From JAGXTF01 sp044224315 (lineage in GTDB: Bacteria; Bacteroidota; Bacteroidia; NS11-12g; UBA955), in the NCBI GenBank assembly GCA_044224315.1, contig JBGAKR010000001.1, positions 1,410,952-1,474,951 on the forward strand: 64,000 nt of DNA. Reading direction: 5' to 3'. Below the pieces are notes generated by a model. That model was not told where the DNA came from and made no database searches. It worked only from the letters and a program-made list of their open reading frames with translations. The first letter of the stretch is position 1, and the number at the start of each line of letters is the position of its first letter. Shown in pieces: positions 45,921 to 55,701 of this stretch. Made by a program: the position numbers and the translations under genes.

Positions 45921-46637
45921 ATGACAGCAGCTTTTTACAGGATTATTATTTTATTTGTGCCGTTGTTTTTTCATGATTATTTAATTTCCGCTCAAAATCA
46001 ATCAAATTGGAATGTTGTAGATTCGGTTCAACATATTCAAATCTTTAAAAAAGATTCAAATATTTATTATTTTAAAAGTGGGATGGCGATAGATGCCGAC
46101 GGGAGTCCGGGGGCTTATTGTGAGGCGGATACAGGGACAGACTATTTAAAGCATGCGGGTTATCCCGGCCACTGGTGGGGCATTGCCTGCGATGCTGCGG
46201 GCAGACCCTATAAGCAAAAAAACAGTGATTTATTTCCGGGTTTTTATATAACTACAACCAGTTTGGTAAATCGCAATTACAGCGATTCGGAAACCTTGCG
46301 GTATGTAAATTCTGATAGCATTGCATATATAGCTTTACCTAAAATATTTATGGAAAAATGGGGTGTAGTTTTGGGTGATTATGCATTGGTTATTTACCAG
46401 GGTGATACGGCTTGTGCTATTGTGGCAGATGTAGGTCCAGAGGGAAAGTTAGGCGAGGGAAGCATAGCTTTGGCCCGGCTTTTGGGAATTAATTGCAATC
46501 CAAAAAACGGAGGCCTGTATGCGGGTGTGGAATATTATATTTTTGCAAAAAGCGGTGTCGGAAATGGCATTATTCCAACAGTAAATGAAGTGCAAAACCA
46601 TAAGAAAAATTTGCAGGTAAAAATTAATTCGCTATAA
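45921..46637 (+). CDS. GH75 chitosanase-like secreted protein
   Basis: A 238-residue protein with a signal peptide (IILFVPLFFHDYLISAQ). The body matches glycoside hydrolase family 75, first known from fungal endo-chitosanases: KSGMAIDADGSPGAYC (53-67), GHWWGIAC, LFPGFYITTTSL, and VADVGPEGKLGEGSIALA. Asp170 and Glu179 in the last motif have the nine-residue spacing reported for the family's catalytic pair. It lacks a sorting domain, so it is probably periplasmic or released. It may cut chitosan or another amino-sugar polymer. Confidence 0.88.
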   Translation: MTAAFYRIIILFVPLFFHDYLISAQNQSNWNVVDSVQHIQIFKKDSNIYYFKSGMAIDADGSPGAYCEADTGTDYLKHAGYPGHWWGIACDAAGRPYKQKNSDLFPGFYITTTSLVNRNYSDSETLRYVNSDSIAYIALPKIFMEKWGVVLGDYALVIYQGDTACAIVADVGPEGKLGEGSIALARLLGINCNPKNGGLYAGVEYYIFAKSGVGNGIIPTVNEVQNHKKNLQVKINSL

Positions 46638-46643
46638 TTGTTT

Positions 46644-47105
46644 ATGGCCCGCACAATGCAGCAATGGTTGGATGAATACGGCGAAAGCCACCAAAATCCT
46701 ACTAACAAACTGGTACACTGGATTTGTGTACCCACTATTATGTTTAGCCTTATGGGTTTAATCTGGAGCATTCCTTTTCCGCTAGAAAAAACCTGGTATT
46801 TAAACTGGGCTGCCCTATTTTTATTAGCGGCATTGGTGTTTTACCTGCGCTTGTCGGTTTCGCTTTTTATTGGATTTATTTTCATTTCGCTTGGAATACT
46901 AATGGGCATTCAAGGGATGGCCAGTTTGGGTTTGCCGGTTTGGTTGGTTTGTATTTCTTTATTTATTTTAGCCTGGATTGGTCAATTCTGGGGCCATAGT
47001 GTAGAGGGTAAAAAGCCCAGTTTTTTGAAAGATTTGCAGTTTCTGTTAATTGGTCCTGCCTGGTTATTGCATTTTATTTACCGGCGACTGGGCATTGTGA
47101 TTTAA
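46644..47105 (+). CDS. Mpo1-like (DUF962) membrane protein
   Basis: A 153-residue protein with four to five hydrophobic segments. The N-terminal WLDEYGESHQNPTNKLVHWI and the late FWGHSVEGKKPSFLKDLQF carry the conserved histidines of the Mpo1/YGL010w family, whose yeast member is an iron-dependent 2-hydroxy fatty acid dioxygenase. The bacterial role is inferred only. It begins 6 bases after the GH75 stop, on the same strand. Confidence 0.9.
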   Translation: MARTMQQWLDEYGESHQNPTNKLVHWICVPTIMFSLMGLIWSIPFPLEKTWYLNWAALFLLAALVFYLRLSVSLFIGFIFISLGILMGIQGMASLGLPVWLVCISLFILAWIGQFWGHSVEGKKPSFLKDLQFLLIGPAWLLHFIYRRLGIVI

Positions 47106-47212
47106 GTTTCCAAATAATCAGTGGTGGAATACGCTTGTCTGCTGTAATCCTTTTCTGGCAAGGTAAAGCAACCTAGTGCCCGTTGGTTTTAGTACCAAAT
47201 GATAAGTAGAGG

Positions 47213-47242
47213 TTTGATACAACAGTGTGTGAAATATTTTTG
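47213..47242 (+). promoter_or_regulatory. Promoter of the GloVer-repeat gene
   Basis: TTTG (47213-47216), 18 bases, TATTTTTG (47235-47242), about 40 bases before the ATG at 47284. Confidence 0.65.
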
Positions 47243-47283
47243 TTTAACCCCCAATCAGGGCTGCAAAAATTTAAACCTACAAA

Positions 47284-49785
47284 ATGAAACACACATACAC
47301 CAAAATCGCAATGCGAATCTTTTCTATCGGCCTGATGGCAGGTCTGGCTGTTTTGTTTAATCCCTTATGTGGCCAGGAAAAATGGGGTGCTGCATATGAA
47401 GGAGGAAATGAAGACTGTGGCAGCATTTTTCGTACCGATGCATCCGGAAAATTACTCAGCACTTTTAAATTTCCGGCATATCAGGGTTCAAATCCGTATA
47501 TGGCAAGGCCACTGGAAGTTTCGGCCGGGCATTTCTTTGGGCTTACCTACGGTTCAGGAAGCCCTTTTTACGGTGGAGTATTGTATGAGTATGACCTGAA
47601 TAAAGACACATTTATAACCCATGTGAATTTTTTCGGCGCAAATGGGAAATCACCTTTTGGGTCGCTGATTAAGGCGTCTAATGGAAAATTATATGGCATG
47701 ACTTATGGGGGTGGTACCAATAATGATGGCGTTATTTTTGAATTTAATCCAGGCACAAAAGTGTACACCAAATTGATGGATTTTAGCAACAGTACTTCGG
47801 GTGCCAATCCGATGGGTGCATTGTTTGAAGCCAGCAATGGCAGGCTATATGGAATGACCTCTAAAGGCGGAACCATAAATGCGGGGGTGTTTTTTTATTT
47901 CGATATCAACACAAATACCTATACCAAAATTGGCAGTTTTGACAATACAAACGGACAATTTCCAAGTGGTGAATTGATTGAAGTGAAAAGTAAATTATAC
48001 GGGGTTACCAACCAAGGTGGAACCTTTGGTGGCGGGGTTTTATTTGAGTATAATATTACAACCTCGGCCTTTCGTAAAATTCACAATTTTTCTGCTTCAA
48101 AGAATGGGATTACCCCTCGTGATTTATGCATAGGTTGGGACGGAAACCTATATGGAAATGCCCAGGGTGGAGGTACCAAATCCAAGGGTACCATTTTTAA
48201 ATATAACATAGCCCTTGATTCGGTAACCAAAGTGCTGGATTTTGATGGTGCCAATACAGGAGAAACGCCCAGCAGAATTATGATGGCCGCAGATAGCCTT
48301 TTGTATGGCACATGTTCTGCCGGCGGTGCCGGATGGGGTACTGCTTACAGTTATAATATAAAAACCAATGGGTTAAATAAATTGTTCGATTTTGATAATA
48401 CCCAGGGTGCAACGCCACTAGGTGGTTTTATGCAAGCCAGCAATGGTAAATTGTATGCTACACCTTTTCAGGGAGGGCTTAGGGGTGTTGGTGTGTTTTT
48501 AGAATATGATATTAACGCTGCGCATAGAAAGGTATTATTTAGTTTTGCGCAAACCATTAAAGGCAGAAGACCGTATGGTACCCTTACCCAAATTAATGCC
48601 TATACTTTTTTGGGAATTGCCACTACTGGCGGACAAAATGACAAGGGAACGATTTTTCAGTTTAGCACTAAGGATTCTAGCATTCGGGTGCTGCATCATT
48701 TTGAGCAAAGCACGGGTATTTCGCCTTACTGTCCTTTGTTGCAGTTAAAAAACTCCAAGAAATTAATAGGTACCACATCGGGTGGTGGGGCCAATGGTAA
48801 AGGGGTTATTTTTGAATGGGACTGCAGCACAAATACATATACCAAACTGTTAGATTTGGCAGTTTCAAACGGTGTAGTTAATCCATTTCATGGATTGGTA
48901 GAGGCAGCAAATGGCAAATTATACGGCACTACCACCAGTTTAGGTAAATATGGGGCAGGTGTAATTTATGAATTTGATTTAAATTCAAAATCTGTGAGTG
49001 TAAAATATGATTTATCTGATTCTATGGGCGCATACAACCAGTTTGCAATGTACCTGGCCAACAACAATAAATTATATGGCACTACCAGCAGCGGGGGTGT
49101 CAATGGGGAAGGGGTTTTATTTGAGTTCGACCCCTCAAATGGTGCATATAAAAAACTGCTTGATTTTGAATATGCAACCAGCGGCAGTTCGCCCGAAGCC
49201 GGAGTAATGCAAGCCAGTAATGGCAAATTATACGGAATTACAAATAGTGGAGGAGCAAATAACAGTGGTGTAATTTATGAATACGATATCGCCCTTTCTA
49301 AATTTAAAAAACTAGCCGATTTTGTAGATTCAACCACTGGCGATGGACCCAGCGGGCGCCTTATCCAAAGTAGCAATGGCAACCTCTATGGATGCACCTC
49401 TTATGGCGGGAAAAACGACAATGGAAGCATATTTGAATATAATATTACAACCGGAAAATTAACGGGTGTAGGATCTATGTTGTATAAAAATGGTGCGCGG
49501 CTTGACAATGTTCAGCTGATGGAATATAATCCCATTTATCTGTCGCAAAAAAGCATTGATAAAGTGGGTGGAATCGTATATCCAAATCCTACTACGGGCG
49601 TGTTAGATCTTAGGCTGGATGAACCGGTAAAGCAAATTGCAGTATATGATTTGGAGGGAAATTTGAAGCAAACCTACGGATCTGTTAAAACTATAAATTT
49701 AACTGAATTAACGCAAGGAATTTACATGGTACGCATTACCCTTGAATCTGGAAAAACTACCGGAAAAATGGTAAGTAAAATTTAA
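47284..49785 (+). CDS. T9SS-sorted GloVer tandem-repeat protein
   Basis: An 833-residue protein with signal peptide (LAVLFNPLCGQ). About twelve repeats of roughly 53 residues follow, each with ASNGKLYGxTxxGGxNxxGVIFEY; this is the Gloeo/Verruco (GloVer) choice-of-anchor repeat, probably a propeller or solenoid. The C-terminus (GIVYPNPTTGVLDLRL to GKMVSKI) is a T9SS sorting domain. It is a likely surface protein of unknown ligand. Its stop overlaps the stop of the convergent porin gene by 4 bases. Confidence 0.9.
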   Translation: MKHTYTKIAMRIFSIGLMAGLAVLFNPLCGQEKWGAAYEGGNEDCGSIFRTDASGKLLSTFKFPAYQGSNPYMARPLEVSAGHFFGLTYGSGSPFYGGVLYEYDLNKDTFITHVNFFGANGKSPFGSLIKASNGKLYGMTYGGGTNNDGVIFEFNPGTKVYTKLMDFSNSTSGANPMGALFEASNGRLYGMTSKGGTINAGVFFYFDINTNTYTKIGSFDNTNGQFPSGELIEVKSKLYGVTNQGGTFGGGVLFEYNITTSAFRKIHNFSASKNGITPRDLCIGWDGNLYGNAQGGGTKSKGTIFKYNIALDSVTKVLDFDGANTGETPSRIMMAADSLLYGTCSAGGAGWGTAYSYNIKTNGLNKLFDFDNTQGATPLGGFMQASNGKLYATPFQGGLRGVGVFLEYDINAAHRKVLFSFAQTIKGRRPYGTLTQINAYTFLGIATTGGQNDKGTIFQFSTKDSSIRVLHHFEQSTGISPYCPLLQLKNSKKLIGTTSGGGANGKGVIFEWDCSTNTYTKLLDLAVSNGVVNPFHGLVEAANGKLYGTTTSLGKYGAGVIYEFDLNSKSVSVKYDLSDSMGAYNQFAMYLANNNKLYGTTSSGGVNGEGVLFEFDPSNGAYKKLLDFEYATSGSSPEAGVMQASNGKLYGITNSGGANNSGVIYEYDIALSKFKKLADFVDSTTGDGPSGRLIQSSNGNLYGCTSYGGKNDNGSIFEYNITTGKLTGVGSMLYKNGARLDNVQLMEYNPIYLSQKSIDKVGGIVYPNPTTGVLDLRLDEPVKQIAVYDLEGNLKQTYGSVKTINLTELTQGIYMVRITLESGKTTGKMVSKI

Positions 49786-51716
49786 TTATAAAATTTCCAG
49801 GTAAGCCCAAGTCGCAACCTCAACGGTTCGATGGGATACCCGATAGCAGCGTAATACTGATTGTTAAAACCGTAATTGGTAGCGCGCTGGTTTACGTGTT
49901 CCATTTTCACAAATAATTGTACATTTTTTATTTCACCACTAAAAAATACGTCGGCAATGGGATAATTGCCGGCGTTTTTTTGTGAGGGATAGAATGCAGC
50001 TAATTCGGGATTGTAGTTATACCCGTTGTATTTACCCATCATCCAAATATCGAATCCCATGCGTGCATACATGGCTTTTTTAAATAAAAAACCCTGGTAA
50101 TAAACCGACATGTAATCGCTGAATTTTGGAACCGGAATTAAATCCGTTTTATTTTGGGTTTGAAAGGTAAATTTATGGTCCATATAAAAATGGCCTGCAT
50201 GGATATTTAGGCCACCCTGCAGGGTTACAAAGCGCAATCCATTGGTTTGTTTAAAATTGCAATTTGCATCGGTATAAATAAAATTATTCACCAGTCCGCT
50301 GTGAAAATTGCCATATAATTTTAACAATTTATTTTCAAATGTTATGGCACCATGTATGGCATTTACCATTACTTTTTTGAAATCGGAAATGTATTGCCTG
50401 TAATTAGAGGTAAACATTTGGGTGTAGAAAGGTGCGGCATAGGCCTGGCTTTGCGCTCCTGCCGCAATTTGGAAACCATGCGAATTCCAAGCCACATCGC
50501 CTTTTATTCTATAATCGCCGGCATTGTATCCCGCAAAATAGTAATCGGCATTTCCGGTTAAATTAAATTTATAAATAAAATAGGGATTAAAATTTACGTT
50601 GGCATGTACACCCTGGTTGTAATAGTAATTGGCGCTGCCTTTGTACACGCTGTTGTAGATAATCCTGTCGGCCGAATAGAAAGCTTTCCAAAGCAATGGA
50701 AAAGTGCTGTTGCGGTCTATGGCATTGCCAATACCAATTGCATTATTCCATTGAATCCACACTGTACTATCTGTAAATGCGCCTTTTAAAAAATTGTAAG
50801 TGCTGCCATATCTGTTTGTGTCTGGCGTTGCATCCGTTTCTTTATATAAATATTTTTCTTTTTTCCAATCACTGCGGTGAAACAAATACAATTTATGTCC
50901 TTCATCCAAAAATAATTTTTGCATAAAAACATGATGGTGGGTAGCATAAAATGATGAAGCAGTTCCAGTGGCTGGATAATAGGAGGGTGTTTTTGTGCTG
51001 TATTTGCCATCGGGTACAAAAAACAGTGTATCGGTCCCATCCAGCAGTCCATAGTTTTCTACTCTTCGGCTGCGGTTCCAGGTTGTAATTAAAATATTCT
51101 GGTAATTGCCTTTGTGATTGGTAAAATTGCTACCAAGCATAATGCCGCGGTGCAGGTTATTTTGTTTGCTGGCTGTATAAATTTCGCCATTTTGGGCGCT
51201 TGTAAAGTCTACGGTTAGATTCCAGGTGGGTGAAATATTTTGGCTATGCACCCCATCCAAAATAAAGAATCCGTTGCCACCTTGTACGTATGAGAATTTA
51301 GTGAACGGAACCGCTGCTTTATAAAACTGCATTTTATCCGGTTCACGGTTTTGGAGGGGAAAAGCATTTAAGCCCGATTGGAATCCGGCATTTGAAAAAG
51401 GGTCTATCAACAAAATTTTCTGGGGGGTGGCATTAATACCCAAATCGGTGTATGGAATGGCCGCCTGGGTGGCTCTGTTATAGCGTTGCACAAATCCAAA
51501 TGTGCTGTCCCATTTGTAAAATGTATCCATACCCAGTAGCCATTCGTTTACATGCATGGTTTTGGGGTCGCTGTGTTTTACCTGGGGTTTGGTTGTGGTA
51601 TCGGAGCTGCCTCCCACAGCGGCCTGCTGCGGACTGATTTGTGCGTTTGCAACAACGGCAGCATAGCAAATGCCAATCAACAGTATACGTATAATCTGGG
51701 GGCCCGGGTTCTTCAA
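49782..51716 (-). CDS. Putative porin, outer-membrane beta-barrel
   Basis: This 644-residue protein follows the Bacteroidota 'putative porin' pattern: an N-terminal region with FGFVQRYNRATQAAIPYTDLG, PFSNAGFQSGLNAF, TKFSYVQGGNGFFILDGVHSQNISPTWN (split here as family cores FSYVQGGNG and NISPTWN), then a long barrel with alternating aromatic strands ending LGLTWKFYN. The start is TTG at 51716, which gives a leader RILLIGICYAAVVANAQ; no ATG fits. It should form a channel in the outer membrane; the solute is unknown. Confidence 0.8.
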   Translation of the reverse strand: MKNPGPQIIRILLIGICYAAVVANAQISPQQAAVGGSSDTTTKPQVKHSDPKTMHVNEWLLGMDTFYKWDSTFGFVQRYNRATQAAIPYTDLGINATPQKILLIDPFSNAGFQSGLNAFPLQNREPDKMQFYKAAVPFTKFSYVQGGNGFFILDGVHSQNISPTWNLTVDFTSAQNGEIYTASKQNNLHRGIMLGSNFTNHKGNYQNILITTWNRSRRVENYGLLDGTDTLFFVPDGKYSTKTPSYYPATGTASSFYATHHHVFMQKLFLDEGHKLYLFHRSDWKKEKYLYKETDATPDTNRYGSTYNFLKGAFTDSTVWIQWNNAIGIGNAIDRNSTFPLLWKAFYSADRIIYNSVYKGSANYYYNQGVHANVNFNPYFIYKFNLTGNADYYFAGYNAGDYRIKGDVAWNSHGFQIAAGAQSQAYAAPFYTQMFTSNYRQYISDFKKVMVNAIHGAITFENKLLKLYGNFHSGLVNNFIYTDANCNFKQTNGLRFVTLQGGLNIHAGHFYMDHKFTFQTQNKTDLIPVPKFSDYMSVYYQGFLFKKAMYARMGFDIWMMGKYNGYNYNPELAAFYPSQKNAGNYPIADVFFSGEIKNVQLFVKMEHVNQRATNYGFNNQYYAAIGYPIEPLRLRLGLTWKFYN

Positions 51717-51822
51717 TCCGCTTGCAAAATTGCATAAATTATGCCTAAAAACAGAACTTCGTCTAAAGTGTATTGCGAATTCCTTTGAAAAGCCCCAACT
51801 TTACGGCCAAATTGGAAGGGTA

Positions 51823-52296
51823 ATGTTGGGTACAGCTTTTTTGGCTTTTTTATTATCGGGGGTGAAGTATGTGTTTGGCGCAATAATGTGTCTGGGCATC
51901 AGTTTCAGTCATGAAAAAGATTTAAATTACATCATAGGCTACCTTGTATGCAATGCCGGTGCTTTCGCAGGAATTGTGTTTTACACCTATGGTGAAAGTT
52001 GGTTAAACGAGCATGTTTTTAAAAAATATTTGTTTAAGAACGGGCATAAATTCAACAAACGAAACCGTGGATTGGTGCGACTTAAACATAGTGGTGGCCT
52101 GCCGTTGGTGGCTTTTCTTACTCCGGTAGTGCTTACCCTGCCAGTGGGTTGTATCCTGGCTACCACATTTATTCATAACCGTAAAAAGATAGTGGTGTAC
52201 ATGACTATCAGCAGTTTAATTTGGGGTGTATTGTTCTTTGCAGGCCCTTGGTTATTGGGCATGGACATTGCGCATTGGATAAAAAATCTGCTGTAG
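51823..52296 (+). CDS. Small multi-pass membrane protein
   Basis: The ATG at 51823 is preceded by GGAAGGGTA, one of the few good Shine-Dalgarno sequences in the window, which fixes the start over a longer frame. The 157 residues contain four hydrophobic segments; GLPLVAFLTPVVLTLPVGCI in the second half recalls small multidrug-export/VTT-like proteins. Between the segments is a basic loop (KNGHKFNKRNRGLVRLKHS). It lies 75 bases before a lipoprotein gene on the same strand. The transport role is a guess. Confidence 0.65.
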   Translation: MLGTAFLAFLLSGVKYVFGAIMCLGISFSHEKDLNYIIGYLVCNAGAFAGIVFYTYGESWLNEHVFKKYLFKNGHKFNKRNRGLVRLKHSGGLPLVAFLTPVVLTLPVGCILATTFIHNRKKIVVYMTISSLIWGVLFFAGPWLLGMDIAHWIKNLL

Positions 52297-52371
52297 ATTG
52301 TGTGTTTATTGCCATTTTTGGCAACTAAATTTGTTTTTTCGCGTCAAATCAGGAAATTCGAAGATTCGCAC

Positions 52372-54414
52372 ATGATTAAAATCAAACAAATTGTGCCCAT
52401 TGCCATTGCAGGTTTGCTGTTCATTGCAGGCTGTAAACGCAGAGAGGCCAAATGGGATGTAGGAGTGGCCGTGCCGCTGTTCAATACCAACCTTTCCCTG
52501 GACAATATCGACAATTCTTTCCTCAGCAATTCTGTATCAGACAGCAGTTACAATCTGGTTTATGATAACCTGATATACTCTGCCACGCTTACCAATGTAA
52601 AAACGCCCGATACCACCATCAATACTTCATTTAGCCTGCGCAGGCTCAAATTGTCTGACCGCAGTATTGTGCAGAATATTACCCTGGGGCAGATCAATCC
52701 ATTATTTAAATTGCTTGATGGCAGCACCCAGGTAATTCCGGTGCAGGATCAGGCAAACCTCAATCCCATTGATATTGATGCAAGTGCGTTTTTTGAAACT
52801 GCAACCCTGGATAGCGGATATTTAGACATTTCGCTTAAAAACGAATTGCCCGTTAAAGTAAAACTCATCCTTTTCGAAATTACCAATGCATCGGATGGCA
52901 GTGTGGTGGCGCTTGATTCATTTACCGATATTCCCATTAACGGAATCAGCAATAAATCCATCGACCTGCGAAATAAAACGGTAAATAAGGCGCTGAAAGG
53001 AACTATTAAACGATTGATTACCGAAGCCAGCAATGGGGCAGTATTGATAGAAGCAAACAAGGGTGTAACCCTCACATTGAGTGTTCGTAAATTGCGTCCG
53101 CGCAGTGCCATTGCCGCTTTCCCAAATCAAACGGTGATTGATCAGGACCAGGGTTTGGTGTTGGACATGGGCGGTCCGGAGTTAAAATATTTTAAAGTAA
53201 AAAGCGGAAAACTGCATATTGTACTTGAAAGTACCATACAGGAAAATATGACCATGGACTTTCAGATTCCCAGTGCTACCCTCAATGGTGTGCCTGTAAC
53301 TCGCCTGGTTAAAATGCCCGGTGCCACTTCAGGTAAAACCGAAAAACGCGAAGAAATCATAGATATGGCGGGCCATATTATTGATTTCAGAGGCAAAAAT
53401 CCCAATGTAAAAGATACTGTAAATACCTTTCACCAGATATTAAAAGTAACACTGGATAGCAGTGGCCGCAAAGTGCAGGTTACATTGCGTGATAGTATTC
53501 GTATTTTTTATAGTTTGGATGAATTGGTACCTGAGTATGCCATTGGATACCTGGGCAATTCGGTAAATGCTACAGGTCCTTCCAGTGTTGGATTCGGACT
53601 GTTTAAAGGCTTAAATGGAGATTTAAAACTGAAGAGTTTTACTGCCTCAGTTTTAATGAAAAATTATGTAGGTGCCCAGGGTAAAATTACAGTGAAAAAA
53701 TTAGAGGGCGAAAATGTATTTTCGGGCAATAAAGTGTTGTTAAATGCCACTCCTTTAAATAGCCCTGTATTAATTGCTCCGCCGGCATTTTTGCGAGATG
53801 CCTATACTGAAACCAAGGTAATTTTAGACCAGAATAATTCCAATATTAAATCGTTTGTAGAATTATTACCGCAAAAAATAAATTACGATTTGGATGTGGA
53901 AACCAACCCATTGGGTAATGTAAGTTTGTGGAAGGATTTTATATTTGACAACAGCCGCGTAGATATTTTTCTGAGACTTGAAACCCCTGCTACATTTACT
54001 GTTGGAGGGTTAACCCTGCGTGATACGCAACCCATAAATCTGGGTGGAATTAAAAACATTAAGAAGGTAAAAAGCGCCAAATTAATGGTGGATGTAGACA
54101 ATGGATATCCATTTGAAGCAGGCATGCAATTGCAATTTTTGGATATAAATGGAAGGTTATTGGGAGATGCCGATTTTGAGGGCAGTAATACCATTGAAGC
54201 CTGCAAAACCGATGCATCTGGCAAGGCTACGGGAGTTACTCGCAGCAAATTAATTATCAAACTTTCGCGCGATAAAATTTGGATGTTGCAACAGGCTACC
54301 CAAGTAATTATTAAAACCACTTTGAAAGGTGCCGGTGCTTCACAAAAAATTTACAATACCTATAAAATTAAAATCAGTACCAATGGTCAGTTTGAATACG
54401 AAGCAGATATTTAA
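52372..54414 (+). CDS. Large lipoprotein, partner of a barrel protein
   Basis: The protein has 680 residues from the ATG at 52372, with lipobox IAGC (16-19) after MIKIKQIVPIAIAGLLF. The body is a series of beta-rich repeats (for example LTNVKTPDTTINTSFSLRRL and FKVKSGKLHIVLES) without a recognised domain. Its end overlaps the start of the downstream barrel gene by 32 bases. The conserved pairing of a big lipoprotein with a barrel suggests an outer-membrane complex; the function is unknown. Confidence 0.75.
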   Translation: MIKIKQIVPIAIAGLLFIAGCKRREAKWDVGVAVPLFNTNLSLDNIDNSFLSNSVSDSSYNLVYDNLIYSATLTNVKTPDTTINTSFSLRRLKLSDRSIVQNITLGQINPLFKLLDGSTQVIPVQDQANLNPIDIDASAFFETATLDSGYLDISLKNELPVKVKLILFEITNASDGSVVALDSFTDIPINGISNKSIDLRNKTVNKALKGTIKRLITEASNGAVLIEANKGVTLTLSVRKLRPRSAIAAFPNQTVIDQDQGLVLDMGGPELKYFKVKSGKLHIVLESTIQENMTMDFQIPSATLNGVPVTRLVKMPGATSGKTEKREEIIDMAGHIIDFRGKNPNVKDTVNTFHQILKVTLDSSGRKVQVTLRDSIRIFYSLDELVPEYAIGYLGNSVNATGPSSVGFGLFKGLNGDLKLKSFTASVLMKNYVGAQGKITVKKLEGENVFSGNKVLLNATPLNSPVLIAPPAFLRDAYTETKVILDQNNSNIKSFVELLPQKINYDLDVETNPLGNVSLWKDFIFDNSRVDIFLRLETPATFTVGGLTLRDTQPINLGGIKNIKKVKSAKLMVDVDNGYPFEAGMQLQFLDINGRLLGDADFEGSNTIEACKTDASGKATGVTRSKLIIKLSRDKIWMLQQATQVIIKTTLKGAGASQKIYNTYKIKISTNGQFEYEADI

Positions 54415-55645
54415 TTCTATATTATGCATCGGTTTTTTATTTCCGATTTCTGCGGTACAGGCTGCCGTAAAAGATCCCTCCGACGGACGCCGAATCATTG
54501 GGGTAAAATTAAATACCGATTTAATTACGGGTTCTACCGGTGTAAGCCAATACATGCTAAACCGACTTGCCTTGGGTGGATATATGAGTCCGGAAAATAT
54601 TGCAAAAGCCGACAAACATATGGGAGAAAATAGCCATGCGGGTTTTGGATTTAATGCCTCATTCAATGTTTTGTTCGATAGTTTATCCAGAAACGGAAAA
54701 TCATTAAAAGGCTTGCGGATTTACAGGGTAGGATTGCAATTGAATACCATAGCGGGAGCTGCATTTAGCCAGGGGGCCTTTCGCACGGTTTTTATGGGCA
54801 ATGCGCCTTTTTTGGGACAGCAATTGGATATAAAAGCCCGGATGCAACAATATAGTACACGCGGTATTTCGGCAGGTTGGATGATGAGAAAAAACGGGGG
54901 TATGTTGAAGCTTGGATTAGGGCTAGAGCAATTAATGGCTTACCGCAATTTAAACATTCACGACTCGTATTTGCGCACCGATTCAAATGCCAGTAATGTA
55001 TATGCAAAATTAAACGGTACATTGTATAACAGTGGGCAATATCACAATGGATATGGACTTGTGACGGAGGTTTCATGGCAATTTAAATCGCAGAAAAAAA
55101 CAGTACGATTATTAAGTTTGGGAATATCGCGTTTGGGCTTTTATATGGCTCCAGAGGGCAATGAATTCAGCAAAAAAATGGATACCGCTGCGCGCATTCA
55201 ACAGTCGGAAATACAATTAAAATTATTGAATTCCTCTGCTTGGGTTACCCAACAAAAAGATACTTTTACCCGCGCTTTAGACCCCGATAGCAATTTTATA
55301 AAAAATAAATTAATTATTGCACCCTTTCATTTATCTGCGGATATTCAAATCAAAAATGTGCAGGTAAAATTCTATTATATTTATATCAATGGCTTTTTGC
55401 CTTCGGCTACATTAACCCCCGCAAAACCATTTAAAGTAAGCGGACTGCAGGTGCAACCTGCCCTTCAACTAGGCGGTTTTGATACCTATAATCTCAATCT
55501 GCGTTTTGGTAGTTTATTAAAATTAAATGCCAGCATAGGCATGGATTGGGCCTTGCAATTAAACGGAATCGAATCCATGATCCTAAGTAAAATTACCCAT
55601 GGTGCCGGCGCCGGGTTGGGCCTAAAGGTGTATTATTTGAAGTGA
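54383..55645 (+). CDS. Outer-membrane beta-barrel protein
   Basis: The start ATG at 54383 gives a signal peptide (ILCIGFLFPISAVQAA) and 420 residues; longer frames lack a leader. Alternating amphipathic strands (LRIYRVGLQLNTIAGAAF, FHLSADIQIKNVQVKFYYIY, LGLKVYYLK) indicate a barrel in the style of DUF5723 proteins. It overlaps the upstream lipoprotein gene by 32 bases and is surely cotranscribed. No enzymatic motif is visible. Confidence 0.75.
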   Translation: MVSLNTKQIFNSILCIGFLFPISAVQAAVKDPSDGRRIIGVKLNTDLITGSTGVSQYMLNRLALGGYMSPENIAKADKHMGENSHAGFGFNASFNVLFDSLSRNGKSLKGLRIYRVGLQLNTIAGAAFSQGAFRTVFMGNAPFLGQQLDIKARMQQYSTRGISAGWMMRKNGGMLKLGLGLEQLMAYRNLNIHDSYLRTDSNASNVYAKLNGTLYNSGQYHNGYGLVTEVSWQFKSQKKTVRLLSLGISRLGFYMAPEGNEFSKKMDTAARIQQSEIQLKLLNSSAWVTQQKDTFTRALDPDSNFIKNKLIIAPFHLSADIQIKNVQVKFYYIYINGFLPSATLTPAKPFKVSGLQVQPALQLGGFDTYNLNLRFGSLLKLNASIGMDWALQLNGIESMILSKITHGAGAGLGLKVYYLK

Positions 55646-55701
55646 GGAATTAGGGGTAAGGTGTACGGTTTAGTCGGTTAATATTAATTAGAAACAATAT
55701 T

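Noticed and set aside
51478..51735. Small frames around the porin start
   Set aside because: They overlap the porin signal peptide region in other frames and show no leader or domain.
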